Assembly: GCA_947631385.1 (NCBI GenBank)
Contig: CANRLE010000039.1
Location: 1-9,684 of the forward strand
Length of the DNA stretch: 9,684 nucleotides
Direction of reading: 5' to 3'
Source of the DNA: an uncultured Clostridia bacterium
Lineage (GTDB): Bacteria; Bacillota; Clostridia; TANB77; CAG-508
Below the pieces are notes generated by a model. It saw only the letters and a program-made list of their open reading frames with translations, was not told the DNA's origin and searched no databases. The translations under genes and the position numbers were made by a program. Positions 1-6,919 of the stretch are shown here, piece by piece; the stretch's first letter is position 1; the number at the start of each line of letters is the position of its first letter.

Positions 1-2172
1 TCCACGGATACCAGCAATTTGTCTTAATTGGTTCATGTTACCACGAGCACCTGATTTAACCATCATATAAATAGGGTTTAATTCATCAAAGTTATCTTCC
101 ATTGCATTACTTACTTGTTTAGTTGCATCTTCCCATACGTTGATAACTGCATTATATCTTTCATTATCTGTAATTAATCCTCTTGCATATTGTTTTCTAA
201 TTGTTTCTACTTTTTTATCAGCTTCTGCTAAAATATCTACCTTAGCTTGTGGCACTTGTACATCATCCATAGAGAATGTAATTCCTGCTAATGTTGAATA
301 TTTAAATCCTAATGCTTTTATATAGTCAATTACTTCAGCAGATTCAGATAATCCATGTGTACTTATAACTCTTTCTATAATATTTCCCATTGATTTTTTC
401 ATTACTGGGAAATCAATTTCATATTGGAATGGATCTTTTTCTCTATCAATAAATCCTAAGTCCTGTGGAATTCCTTTATTAAAGATAATTCTTCCAACAC
501 TAGTTTGTATTTTGCCATATTTCTTTTCCCCATTTATCTCTTTTTCAATTCTAACAAAGATTTTTGCATGGATTGCTACATCATGATTTTCGAATGCCAT
601 AATTGCTTCTTCTGGGTCTTTGAAGTATTTTCCTTCTCCTTTTTCTCCGTCTAATACCATTGTTAAATAATAGCTTCCCAAAATCATATCTAGTCTAGGT
701 ACAGCAACTGGTTTACCATCTTGTGGTTTTAATAAGTTGTTTGTTGATAACATTAAATATCTTGATTCTGCTTGTGCTTCTGGTGATAATGGTAAGTGTA
801 CAGCCATTTGGTCACCATCAAAGTCAGCATTGAATGCTTCACAAACTAATGGGTGAAGTTTTATTGCTCTTCCTTCTACTAATACTGGCTCAAAACTTTG
901 AATTCCTAATCTGTGTAATGTAGGTGCACGGTTTAGCATAACTGGATGATCTTTAATAACTTCCTCTAAAATCCCCCATACTTCTGGTCTTAATCTTTCT
1001 ACCATTCTTTTTGCATTTTTTATGTTTTGTGCAATTCCTCTTCCTACTAATTCTCTCATTACAAATGGCTTAAATAGTTCAACTGCCATTTCTTTTGGTA
1101 GTCCACATTGATAAATTTTTAATTCTGGTCCTACTACTATAACTGAACGTCCTGAATAGTCAACACGTTTTCCTAGTAAGTTTTGACGGAAACGACCTTG
1201 TTTTCCTTTTAACATATCTGATAAAGATTTTAAAGGTCTATTTCCAGCACCTGTTACAGGTCTTCCTCTTCTTCCATTATCAATTAAGGCATCTACTGAT
1301 TCTTGAAGCATTCTCTTTTCATTTCTTACAATAATTTCTGGTGCTCCTAATTCTAGTAGTCTTTTTAAACGATTATTTCTGTTTATTACTCTTCTATATA
1401 AGTCATTTAAATCAGATGTTGCAAATCTACCACCATCTAATTGTACCATTGGTCTTAATTCTGGTGGAATAACTGGTATTACTTGCATAATCATCCATTC
1501 TGGACGATTACCAGAAATACGAAATGCTTCTACTGTATCTAGTCTTTTTACTAATTTTACCTTTTTTTGTTCACTAGCATTTGCTAATTCTTTTCTAATG
1601 CTTGCAGCTAGTTTTTCCAAATCAATTTGTTCTAGCAATTCTCTTAAAGCTTCTGCTCCCATTTTTGCTTTGAAAGAACCTTTTCCATATTGTTCTTCTG
1701 CTTCATGATATTCTTTTTCATTTAATACTTGGCATTTTTCTAGATTTGTAGTTCCTTTATCTACAACTACATAAGAAGCAAAGTAAATAATCTTCTCTAG
1801 ATTTCTTGGTGAGATATCTAACATAGAAGCAATTCTACTTGGAATTCCTTTAAAATACCAAATATGTGCTACTGGTGCTGCTAATTCAATATGTCCCATT
1901 CTCTCACGTCTTACTTTTGCTTTTGTTACTTCTACACCACAACGGTCACAGACAATTCCTTTATATCTTACTCTCTTGTATTTTCCACAATGACATTCCC
2001 AGTCTTTTGTTGGTCCAAAAATTCTTTCACAGAATAAACCATCTTTTTCTGGTTTTAATGTCCTATAATTTATGGTTTCTGGCTTTTTTACCTCTCCTTT
2101 TGACCACTCTCTTACTTGTTCATCAGACGCTACACCTATTTTTAATTTGTTAAAAATATCTAATTCGTCCAC
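1..2172 (-). CDS. rpoC: RNA polymerase subunit beta' (5' part; runs off the left edge)
   Basis: This is the largest subunit of the core RNA polymerase and carries the catalytic magnesium site. Seen here are 724 codons in one open frame with no stop, ending in NQLRQIAGIRG at the window edge; the family is about 1,200 residues, so roughly the last 40 % is missing. Recognisable landmarks are the N-terminal zinc-binding cysteines C60, C62, C75 and C78 (WECHCGKYK...CDRCG), the block around GNRPLKSLSDMLKGKQGRFR, and the catalytic NADFDGDQMAVH at residues 448-459 with aspartates D450, D452 and D454. The start is GTG at 2172-2170: AGGAGG at 2180-2185 sits 7 nt upstream, and the peptide VDELDIFNKLKIG begins where family members begin. 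The stop codon of the preceding ORF abuts this Shine-Dalgarno (TAAGGAGG), so translational coupling is likely. No frameshift or missing key residue is visible. The C-terminal zinc site and trigger loop lie outside the window. Confidence 0.98.
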   Translation of the reverse strand, partial: MDELDIFNKLKIGVASDEQVREWSKGEVKKPETINYRTLKPEKDGLFCERIFGPTKDWECHCGKYKRVRYKGIVCDRCGVEVTKAKVRRERMGHIELAAPVAHIWYFKGIPSRIASMLDISPRNLEKIIYFASYVVVDKGTTNLEKCQVLNEKEYHEAEEQYGKGSFKAKMGAEALRELLEQIDLEKLAASIRKELANASEQKKVKLVKRLDTVEAFRISGNRPEWMIMQVIPVIPPELRPMVQLDGGRFATSDLNDLYRRVINRNNRLKRLLELGAPEIIVRNEKRMLQESVDALIDNGRRGRPVTGAGNRPLKSLSDMLKGKQGRFRQNLLGKRVDYSGRSVIVVGPELKIYQCGLPKEMAVELFKPFVMRELVGRGIAQNIKNAKRMVERLRPEVWGILEEVIKDHPVMLNRAPTLHRLGIQSFEPVLVEGRAIKLHPLVCEAFNADFDGDQMAVHLPLSPEAQAESRYLMLSTNNLLKPQDGKPVAVPRLDMILGSYYLTMVLDGEKGEGKYFKDPEEAIMAFENHDVAIHAKIFVRIEKEINGEKKYGKIQTSVGRIIFNKGIPQDLGFIDREKDPFQYEIDFPVMKKSMGNIIERVISTHGLSESAEVIDYIKALGFKYSTLAGITFSMDDVQVPQAKVDILAEADKKVETIRKQYARGLITDNERYNAVINVWEDATKQVSNAMEDNFDELNPIYMMVKSGARGNMNQLRQIAGIRG

Positions 2173-2185
2173 TATTTTTCCTCCT

Positions 2186-2713
2186 TTATAATTCTTGTTC
2201 CACTTCTCCTATATCTTTTGGAACTCCCGGAATGGCTCCTATATCACACAATATTTTTATAAATAATTGATATCTATCATTCTTTAAGAAATCTCTTTTT
2301 AATTCTTCCAATATTGCTTTTTTTGAAACTACTTTTCCTCTTTTTTTCAAGTTTTCAACAATTTCCTTTGCTATTTTTATGGCTTCTTGTTCTTTTTGAT
2401 TTGCTTCTTCTAGTCCTTGTATATCTTGATATTCATCTTTTCTGTAATTTCCATCTTGCATTCTGCTTATCAATTTCAAAGAATGTAGTTGAGTTTCTAT
2501 TGTGTGTTGAATTCTTTTTCTTGCTGGTTCATTTAACTTGATACTAGGCATATGTTGTTCAGCAAAACTCATTAATTGAGCAAAATTAATTTTTTCTCCA
2601 TTTTTCATATTTTTTATTTGTTCTATCACATACTGTCTAATTTTATTTTCATTTATTTTTTGTTCATCTATACTTTCTAATTTGTTTTTTTGTCGCCATT
2701 CCTTACTATTCAT
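2186..2713 (-). CDS. Unrecognised 175-residue protein encoded between rpoB and rpoC
   Basis: I do not recognise this family. The protein is soluble-looking and highly charged (33 Lys/Arg and 29 Asp/Glu in 175 residues), with no signal peptide and no membrane segment. Residues 20-93 alternate helix-like stretches and end in LKLISRMQDGNYRK (79-92), which could be the hairpin of a winged-helix-like fold. A polar Glu/Gln-rich linker follows (94-110), then a strongly helical half (111-160) rich in KK/KR, and a short acidic end (GEVEQEL). An upstream in-frame ATG at 2731 would add six residues but has no Shine-Dalgarno; the ATG at 2713 has GAGGA 7 nt before it and is preferred. The gene starts 19 nt after the rpoB stop and ends 13 nt before rpoC, so it must be co-transcribed with both polymerase genes. 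That suggests a polymerase-associated role, possibly comparable to the delta subunit RpoE (about 173 residues with an N-terminal HARE-HTH domain), but the likeness is only in size and outline. Confidence 0.85.
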   Translation of the reverse strand: MNSKEWRQKNKLESIDEQKINENKIRQYVIEQIKNMKNGEKINFAQLMSFAEQHMPSIKLNEPARKRIQHTIETQLHSLKLISRMQDGNYRKDEYQDIQGLEEANQKEQEAIKIAKEIVENLKKRGKVVSKKAILEELKRDFLKNDRYQLFIKILCDIGAIPGVPKDIGEVEQEL

Positions 2714-2720
2714 TTTTACT

Positions 2721-2725
2721 TCCTC
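2721..2725 (-). promoter_or_regulatory. Shine-Dalgarno deciding the start of the ORF between rpoB and rpoC
   Basis: The sequence GAGGA lies 7 nt upstream of the ATG at 2713-2711. It falls inside the first codons of the longer alternative reading that starts at 2731, where no purine-rich site is found: the bases just before that ATG are the AT-rich end of rpoB. This favours the 175-residue over the 181-residue protein. Confidence 0.7.
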
Positions 2726-2732
2726 TTTCATG

Positions 2733-5700
2733 TTATTCTATAATATCTTCATCATTGTCTAAATTATCATTTGCCAAATCATTATCAAATAATAATTCAT
2801 CATCTTCATCGTCTATATCCTCAAAAAGTTCATCACTATCTTCTTCCATGTCGTTTTCTTCATCATCTAATAGTACATCATCTTCTAATTCTTCGCTGTA
2901 ACCATCTAAATCTTCTTCATTAAGAATTTCTTCTTCAGATAATAATTTCTTTTCTTTTTCTGGGTCATATTCGATTCCTTCTTCTATATTTTCTTTCAAC
3001 TCAAGTTCTTGGTTGTCTTGAGAATATAAACGAACATCTAATCCCAATGATTGTAATTCTTTTACTAATACTTTAAAGCTTTCTGGTACGCCTGGTTCTG
3101 GAACGTTTTCTCCTTTTACTATAGCTTCATATGTTTTTACTCTTCCTACAATATCGTCAGATTTAACTGTTAGCATTTCTTGTAGAGTATAAGCTGCTCC
3201 ATATGCCTCTAATGCCCAAACTTCCATTTCTCCAAAACGTTGTCCACCAAATTGTGCTTTTCCTCCTAGTGGTTGTTGTGTAACTAATGAGTATGGTCCT
3301 GTTGAACGTGCATGTATCTTGTCATCTACTAAGTGATGTAGTTTTAACATGTACATTATACCAACAGTAATTGGTTTATCAAATGGATCTCCTGTTCTTC
3401 CATCATATAAAATAGTTTTTCCATCTTCGTTCATACCTGCTTGTGCTAATAATTCTCTTACGTCTTTTTCAGTTGCACCATCAAATACTGGTGTAGAAAT
3501 TTTCCATCCTAATGCCTTTGCTGCTCCTCCTAAGTGTACTTCAAGAACTTGACCTAAGTTCATACGTGAAGGAACACCTAATGGATTTAATAATATATCA
3601 ATTGGTGTACCATCTGGCATAAATGGCATATCTTCTTCTGGCAATACTCTAGAAATAACACCTTTGTTACCATGACGTCCTGCCATTTTATCACCAACAG
3701 AGATTTTTCTCTTTGTTGCAATATAACATCTAATAATTTGATTTACACCAGGTCCCAATTCGTCTGAATTGTCTCTAGTAAATATTTTTACATCTACTAT
3801 TGTTCCTGCTTCTCCATGTGGTACTCTTAATGATGTATCTCTTACTTCTCTTGCTTTTTCTCCAAAAATTGCTCTTAATAGTCTTACTTCTGCTGTTAGT
3901 TCAGTTTCTCCTTTTGGTGTAACTTTACCAACTAAGATATCTCCTGGTCTTACTTCTGCACCTATACGAATGATTCCATTTTCATCTAAATCTTTTAATG
4001 AGTCATCACCAATGTTTGGTATGTCTCTTGTAATTTCTTCTGCTCCAAGTTTTGTATCACGACATTCGCAATCATATTCTTCAATATGGATTGATGTGAA
4101 TACATCTTCTTTTACTAATTTTTCATTAATTAAAATCGCATCTTCGTAGTTATATCCTTCCCATGATGAAAATGCTACTAATACGTTTTTACCTAATGCC
4201 ATTTCTCCATTTGAAGTAGATGGACCATCTGCTATTGCATCACCTTTTTTAACTTTTTCTCCTGCTTTTACAATTGGTTTTTGATTTATACATGTACCAC
4301 CATTTGTTCTTTTGAATTTACGAAGTTTATGTACAATTGTTTTTCCATTATCATATTTAACAGTTATTGCATCTCCTGTTACTTTTTCAATAGTTCCATC
4401 TTCTTCTGCTAATACTAAAATTCCTGAGTCTTTTGCTGCTCTATATTCAATTCCTGTTCCTACAATTGGACTTTCTGTAATCATTAATGGAACTGCTTGA
4501 CGTTGCATGTTTGCTCCCATTAATGCTCTTTTTGCATCATCATGCTCTAAGAATGGTATCATTGCAGCTGCAATAGATACTAATTGTTTTGGTGAAACAT
4601 CAACATATTGTACTTTGTCACTATCTACTTCTATTACTTCATTTTTATATCTAACACGAATTCTTGGATGTACAAATTTTCCATTCTTATCTACTGGCTC
4701 AGATGCTTGAGCAATGATGTAATTGTCTTCTACATCTGCACTCATATATTCAACAATATCAGTTAATTTATGTGTTTTTGGATCTACTTTACGATATGGT
4801 GTTTCAATAAATCCATATTCATTTATGTTAGCAAATGAAGAAAGTGCTGATATTAATCCAATGTTTGGTCCTTCTGGTGATTCAATTGGACATAGTCTAC
4901 CATAGTGTGTGTAATGAACATCACGTACTTCAAATCCAGCTCTTTCTCTTGTTAAACCTCCTGGTCCTAATGCTGAAATTCTTCTTTTATGTGTTAATTC
5001 AGAAAGTGGGTTTGTTTGATCCATGAATTGTGACAATTGTGAACTTCCAAAGAATTCACGAATTGCTGATGTTATTGGTTTTGTGTTGATTAAAGATTGT
5101 GGTGTTACAACATCTAAGTCTTGAATTGTCATTCTTTCACGTACAACTCTTTCTAATCTTGTTAATCCTATTCTAAATTGATTTTGTAATAATTCTCCTA
5201 CGCAACGAATTCTACGGTTTGATAAATGGTCAATATCGTCTGGTTCTCCTAATCCATGTGAAAGATTTAATAAATAGTTAATAGATGCTACCATGTCTTC
5301 TGTTGTAATATGCTTTGGTACTAATTCATCTTGTCTTTCTCCAATAATTTTTACTAAATCTTTTTTATCTGTATTGTCTATAATATTTTTTAATACATTG
5401 TAATTTACTAATTCTTTAAAATGTAATTGACTTAAATCAACATCTGGTAATACTTTGTGGATATTACATGTAGCATTTCCTACAATTCTTACTTTTCTTT
5501 CTCCTACTAATATGTCAACCGCATTTATTCCTGCTGTTTGAATGTTTTCTGCTACTTCTTCTGGAATGATTTCCCCAGCTTGAACAAATACTTCTCCTGT
5601 TTCGCTATCTACTATGTCTTCTGCTGCTATTTTATCTTTAATTCTTCCTGCTAGTCCTAGTTTTTGGTTGAATTTATATCTACCTACTTTTGCTAAATCA

Positions 5701-6497
5701 TATCTCTTGTTATCAAAAAATAGTCCATTGAATAAGTTTCTAGCAGCATCTGCTGTTGGAAGTTCTCCTGGTCTTAGCTTTTTATATATTTCTATTAGAG
5801 CTTCATCTTGGTCTTTTATGGTGTCTTTTCCTATTGTTGCTTTTATCATTTCTTCATCTCCAAATAATTCTCTTATTTGGTCATCAGTTACAATTCCAAT
5901 GGCTCTTAATAATGTTGTTACCGGTACTTTTCTAGTTCTATCTACACGTACATAGAATATGTCGTTTCCGTCTGTTTCATATTCTAACCATGCTCCACGA
6001 AGTGGCATTACAGTTGATGTATATGTTTTTTTACCAGTTTTTGTGTCAAATTCTTCTGCATAATAACATCCTGGTGAACGAACTAATTGGCTAACAACAA
6101 CTCTTTCTGCTCCATTGATTATGAATGTTCCACTATCTGTCATTAATGGGAAATCACCTAAATAGATTTCTTGCTCTTTAATTTCACCAGTTTCACGGTT
6201 TATTAGTCTTACTTTTACGTGTAAACGGCTAGAGTATGTAGCGTCTCTTTCTTTAGCTTCTTCTACACTGTATTTTGTTTTATCCTCCATGTAATAATCG
6301 AAAAATTCAAGAACTAAGTTTCCTGAGTAGTCTTCAATTGGTGATATGTCTTTTAATACTTCTCCTAATCCTTCTTCTACAAACCAGTCATATGAATCTT
6401 TTTGAACTTTGATTAGGTTTGGCATTTCGATATAATCTCCAACTTTTGCGAAATCTTTACGAGAGACTTTCTCGTAATTTACTTCTTTGATTTTCAA
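2733..6497 (-). CDS. rpoB: RNA polymerase subunit beta
   Basis: This is the second-largest core RNA polymerase subunit, 1,254 residues from the TTG start. Landmarks in order are: MPNLIKVQKDSYDWF near the N-terminus; TGTFIINGAERVVVSQLVRSPG; the rifampicin region SSQLSQFMDQTNPLSELTHK with wild-type D493, H503 and S508 (E. coli D516, H526, S531); RPGDILVGKVTPKGE; GDKMAGRHGNKGV with K937 and K945, matching the active-site lysines; and the C-terminal GGKAQFGGQRFGEMEVWALEAYGAA. The core ends near residue 1169. The last 85 residues are an acidic tail (44 Asp/Glu, 3 Lys, no Arg) that explains the excess over the roughly 1,190 residues of B. subtilis RpoB. A GTG at 6506 could add three residues, but it overlaps the Shine-Dalgarno AAGGAG, so TTG at 6497-6495, 8 nt downstream of it, is the likely start. 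The gene has its own promoter and structured leader rather than rplJ-rplL upstream. Confidence 0.98.
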   Translation of the reverse strand: MKIKEVNYEKVSRKDFAKVGDYIEMPNLIKVQKDSYDWFVEEGLGEVLKDISPIEDYSGNLVLEFFDYYMEDKTKYSVEEAKERDATYSSRLHVKVRLINRETGEIKEQEIYLGDFPLMTDSGTFIINGAERVVVSQLVRSPGCYYAEEFDTKTGKKTYTSTVMPLRGAWLEYETDGNDIFYVRVDRTRKVPVTTLLRAIGIVTDDQIRELFGDEEMIKATIGKDTIKDQDEALIEIYKKLRPGELPTADAARNLFNGLFFDNKRYDLAKVGRYKFNQKLGLAGRIKDKIAAEDIVDSETGEVFVQAGEIIPEEVAENIQTAGINAVDILVGERKVRIVGNATCNIHKVLPDVDLSQLHFKELVNYNVLKNIIDNTDKKDLVKIIGERQDELVPKHITTEDMVASINYLLNLSHGLGEPDDIDHLSNRRIRCVGELLQNQFRIGLTRLERVVRERMTIQDLDVVTPQSLINTKPITSAIREFFGSSQLSQFMDQTNPLSELTHKRRISALGPGGLTRERAGFEVRDVHYTHYGRLCPIESPEGPNIGLISALSSFANINEYGFIETPYRKVDPKTHKLTDIVEYMSADVEDNYIIAQASEPVDKNGKFVHPRIRVRYKNEVIEVDSDKVQYVDVSPKQLVSIAAAMIPFLEHDDAKRALMGANMQRQAVPLMITESPIVGTGIEYRAAKDSGILVLAEEDGTIEKVTGDAITVKYDNGKTIVHKLRKFKRTNGGTCINQKPIVKAGEKVKKGDAIADGPSTSNGEMALGKNVLVAFSSWEGYNYEDAILINEKLVKEDVFTSIHIEEYDCECRDTKLGAEEITRDIPNIGDDSLKDLDENGIIRIGAEVRPGDILVGKVTPKGETELTAEVRLLRAIFGEKAREVRDTSLRVPHGEAGTIVDVKIFTRDNSDELGPGVNQIIRCYIATKRKISVGDKMAGRHGNKGVISRVLPEEDMPFMPDGTPIDILLNPLGVPSRMNLGQVLEVHLGGAAKALGWKISTPVFDGATEKDVRELLAQAGMNEDGKTILYDGRTGDPFDKPITVGIMYMLKLHHLVDDKIHARSTGPYSLVTQQPLGGKAQFGGQRFGEMEVWALEAYGAAYTLQEMLTVKSDDIVGRVKTYEAIVKGENVPEPGVPESFKVLVKELQSLGLDVRLYSQDNQELELKENIEEGIEYDPEKEKKLLSEEEILNEEDLDGYSEELEDDVLLDDEENDMEEDSDELFEDIDDEDDELLFDNDLANDNLDNDEDIIE

Positions 6498-6505
6498 AAA
6501 AATCA

Positions 6506-6511
6506 CTCCTT
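6506..6511 (-). promoter_or_regulatory. rpoB Shine-Dalgarno, half inside a hairpin
   Basis: AAGGAG lies 8 nt upstream of the TTG start codon. The AAG half (6509-6511) is also the 3' end of a perfect 6-bp hairpin, CTTAAT-CTTT-ATTAAG (6524 to 6509), so the site is partly masked when that hairpin forms. The GTG at 6506-6504 overlaps this site and is therefore unlikely to be the start. Confidence 0.8.
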
Positions 6512-6524
6512 AATAAAGATTAAG
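6509..6524 (-). promoter_or_regulatory. Hairpin masking the rpoB Shine-Dalgarno
   Basis: In the transcript CTTAAT pairs perfectly with ATTAAG across a CTTT loop. Its last three bases, AAG, are the first half of the Shine-Dalgarno AAGGAG. Its first three bases, CTT, are also needed for the alternative pairing with the upstream loop AAGCAG, so only one of the two structures can exist at a time. The stem is AT-rich, so on its own it would be weak. Confidence 0.55.
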
Positions 6525-6701
6525 CAGAAATAAATTTATATCTTTTAAAAGAAGTCCTTCTTAAATTACAATTTGCTTGTCTAAGTTTTCGATTCGTCTG
6601 CTTTTACAAATCAGAAATCCCTAGGGCTCCTTGTATTTAATTCCTCTTCTTTTAAGATGAAACAAATAAATGATTTAAATTTTTATAATTTTACGCCGTT
6701 T

Positions 6702-6731
6702 ATTATACTACATTTTTCTTACGGATGTCAA
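6702..6731 (-). promoter_or_regulatory. sigma-A type promoter of the rpoB operon
   Basis: A perfect -35 box TTGACA (6731-6726) and a perfect -10 box TATAAT (6707-6702) are separated by 18 bp. Transcription should start near 6696-6694, giving a leader of about 195 nt before the rpoB start. Both boxes match the vegetative consensus exactly, as expected for a highly expressed operon. The site lies downstream of the terminator of the pilin-like gene, so rpoB does not depend on read-through from it. Confidence 0.9.
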
Positions 6732-6765
6732 TATTTGAAGGACAAATTTACAAAATTTTTTTAAT

Positions 6766-6829
6766 TTTAATTTTCTATAAAAGAATAAAAATGTAATTAT
6801 TGGTGATAACCCAAATTTACATTTTTATT
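6766..6829 (-). terminator. Intrinsic terminator after pilin-like gene B (possibly bidirectional)
   Basis: An inverted repeat at 6784-6829 pairs AATAAAAATGTAA with TTACATTTTTATT, continues through a short bulged part to TTGG/CCAA, and has a small loop. On the minus strand the U-rich 3' arm runs into CTTTTATAG. On the plus strand it is followed by a run of T, so it could work both ways. It separates gene B from the rpoB promoter 53 bp further on. The 90 bp between the hairpin and the gene B stop (6830-6919) hold no gene I can support. The whole 6498-6919 gap is accounted for by this terminator, the promoter and the leader. Confidence 0.75.
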
Positions 6830-6919
6830 TTTTATGCTATTTTATTGCAAACCATTCAACTGATGTTGCTCCATAAAATTTTAAAATTCACAACTCAGTG
6901 CTATTAATTAGAATAAACA

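Larger units (their letters stand above)
6498..6696 (-). ncRNA. Structured 5' leader of the rpoB mRNA (candidate cis-regulatory RNA)
   Basis: The leader is about 195 nt and untranslated. Seen in the sequence, in RNA order: TTAAAAGAAG (6655-6646) pairs with CTTCTTTTAA (6554-6545), 10 bp. Inside it, TTAAATACAA (6640-6631) pairs with TTGTAATTTAA (6571-6561), 10 bp with one bulged A, leaving an internal loop AGGAA/GAAGGA. Within that is the hairpin GATTTGT (6612-6606)/ACGAATC (6597-6591), 7 bp with one G-U, loop AAAAGCAG. Downstream, CTGCTT (6527-6522) complements AAGCAG of that loop, and it overlaps the 5' arm of the hairpin that masks the Shine-Dalgarno. The two pairings exclude each other, which is the layout of a translational switch. 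Known leaders in this setting are the L10 leader upstream of rplJ and the Lacto-rpoB motif upstream of rpoB in Lactobacillales; I cannot match this RNA to either by eye. The ligand or protein partner is unknown. Confidence 0.6.

Noticed and set aside
3769..4149. Plus-strand open frames opposite rpoB and rpoC (for example 3769-4149, 5614-5955, 1866-2153) and opposite the small ORF (2314-2541)
   Set aside because: They lie antisense to clearly conserved genes, lack ribosome-binding sites and have low-complexity Leu/Ser/Phe-rich translations typical of the complement of AT-rich coding DNA.
6545..6566. Attenuator hairpin AAGAA-GGAC-TTCTT followed by a few T in the rpoB leader
   Set aside because: The stem has only 5 weak pairs and the T run is short; the same bases fit better in the 10-bp closing stem.
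6617..6624. Palindrome CCCTAGGG in the rpoB leader as an operator
   Set aside because: Eight bases are too short to support a protein site, and it lies inside the transcribed, structured leader, where it is more likely part of the RNA.
6837..6887. Short minus-strand frame ILKFYGATSVEWFAIK between gene B and the terminator
   Set aside because: It reads like a protein end, possibly a remnant of an older gene, but it is only 16 codons between two stops with no start or ribosome-binding site.
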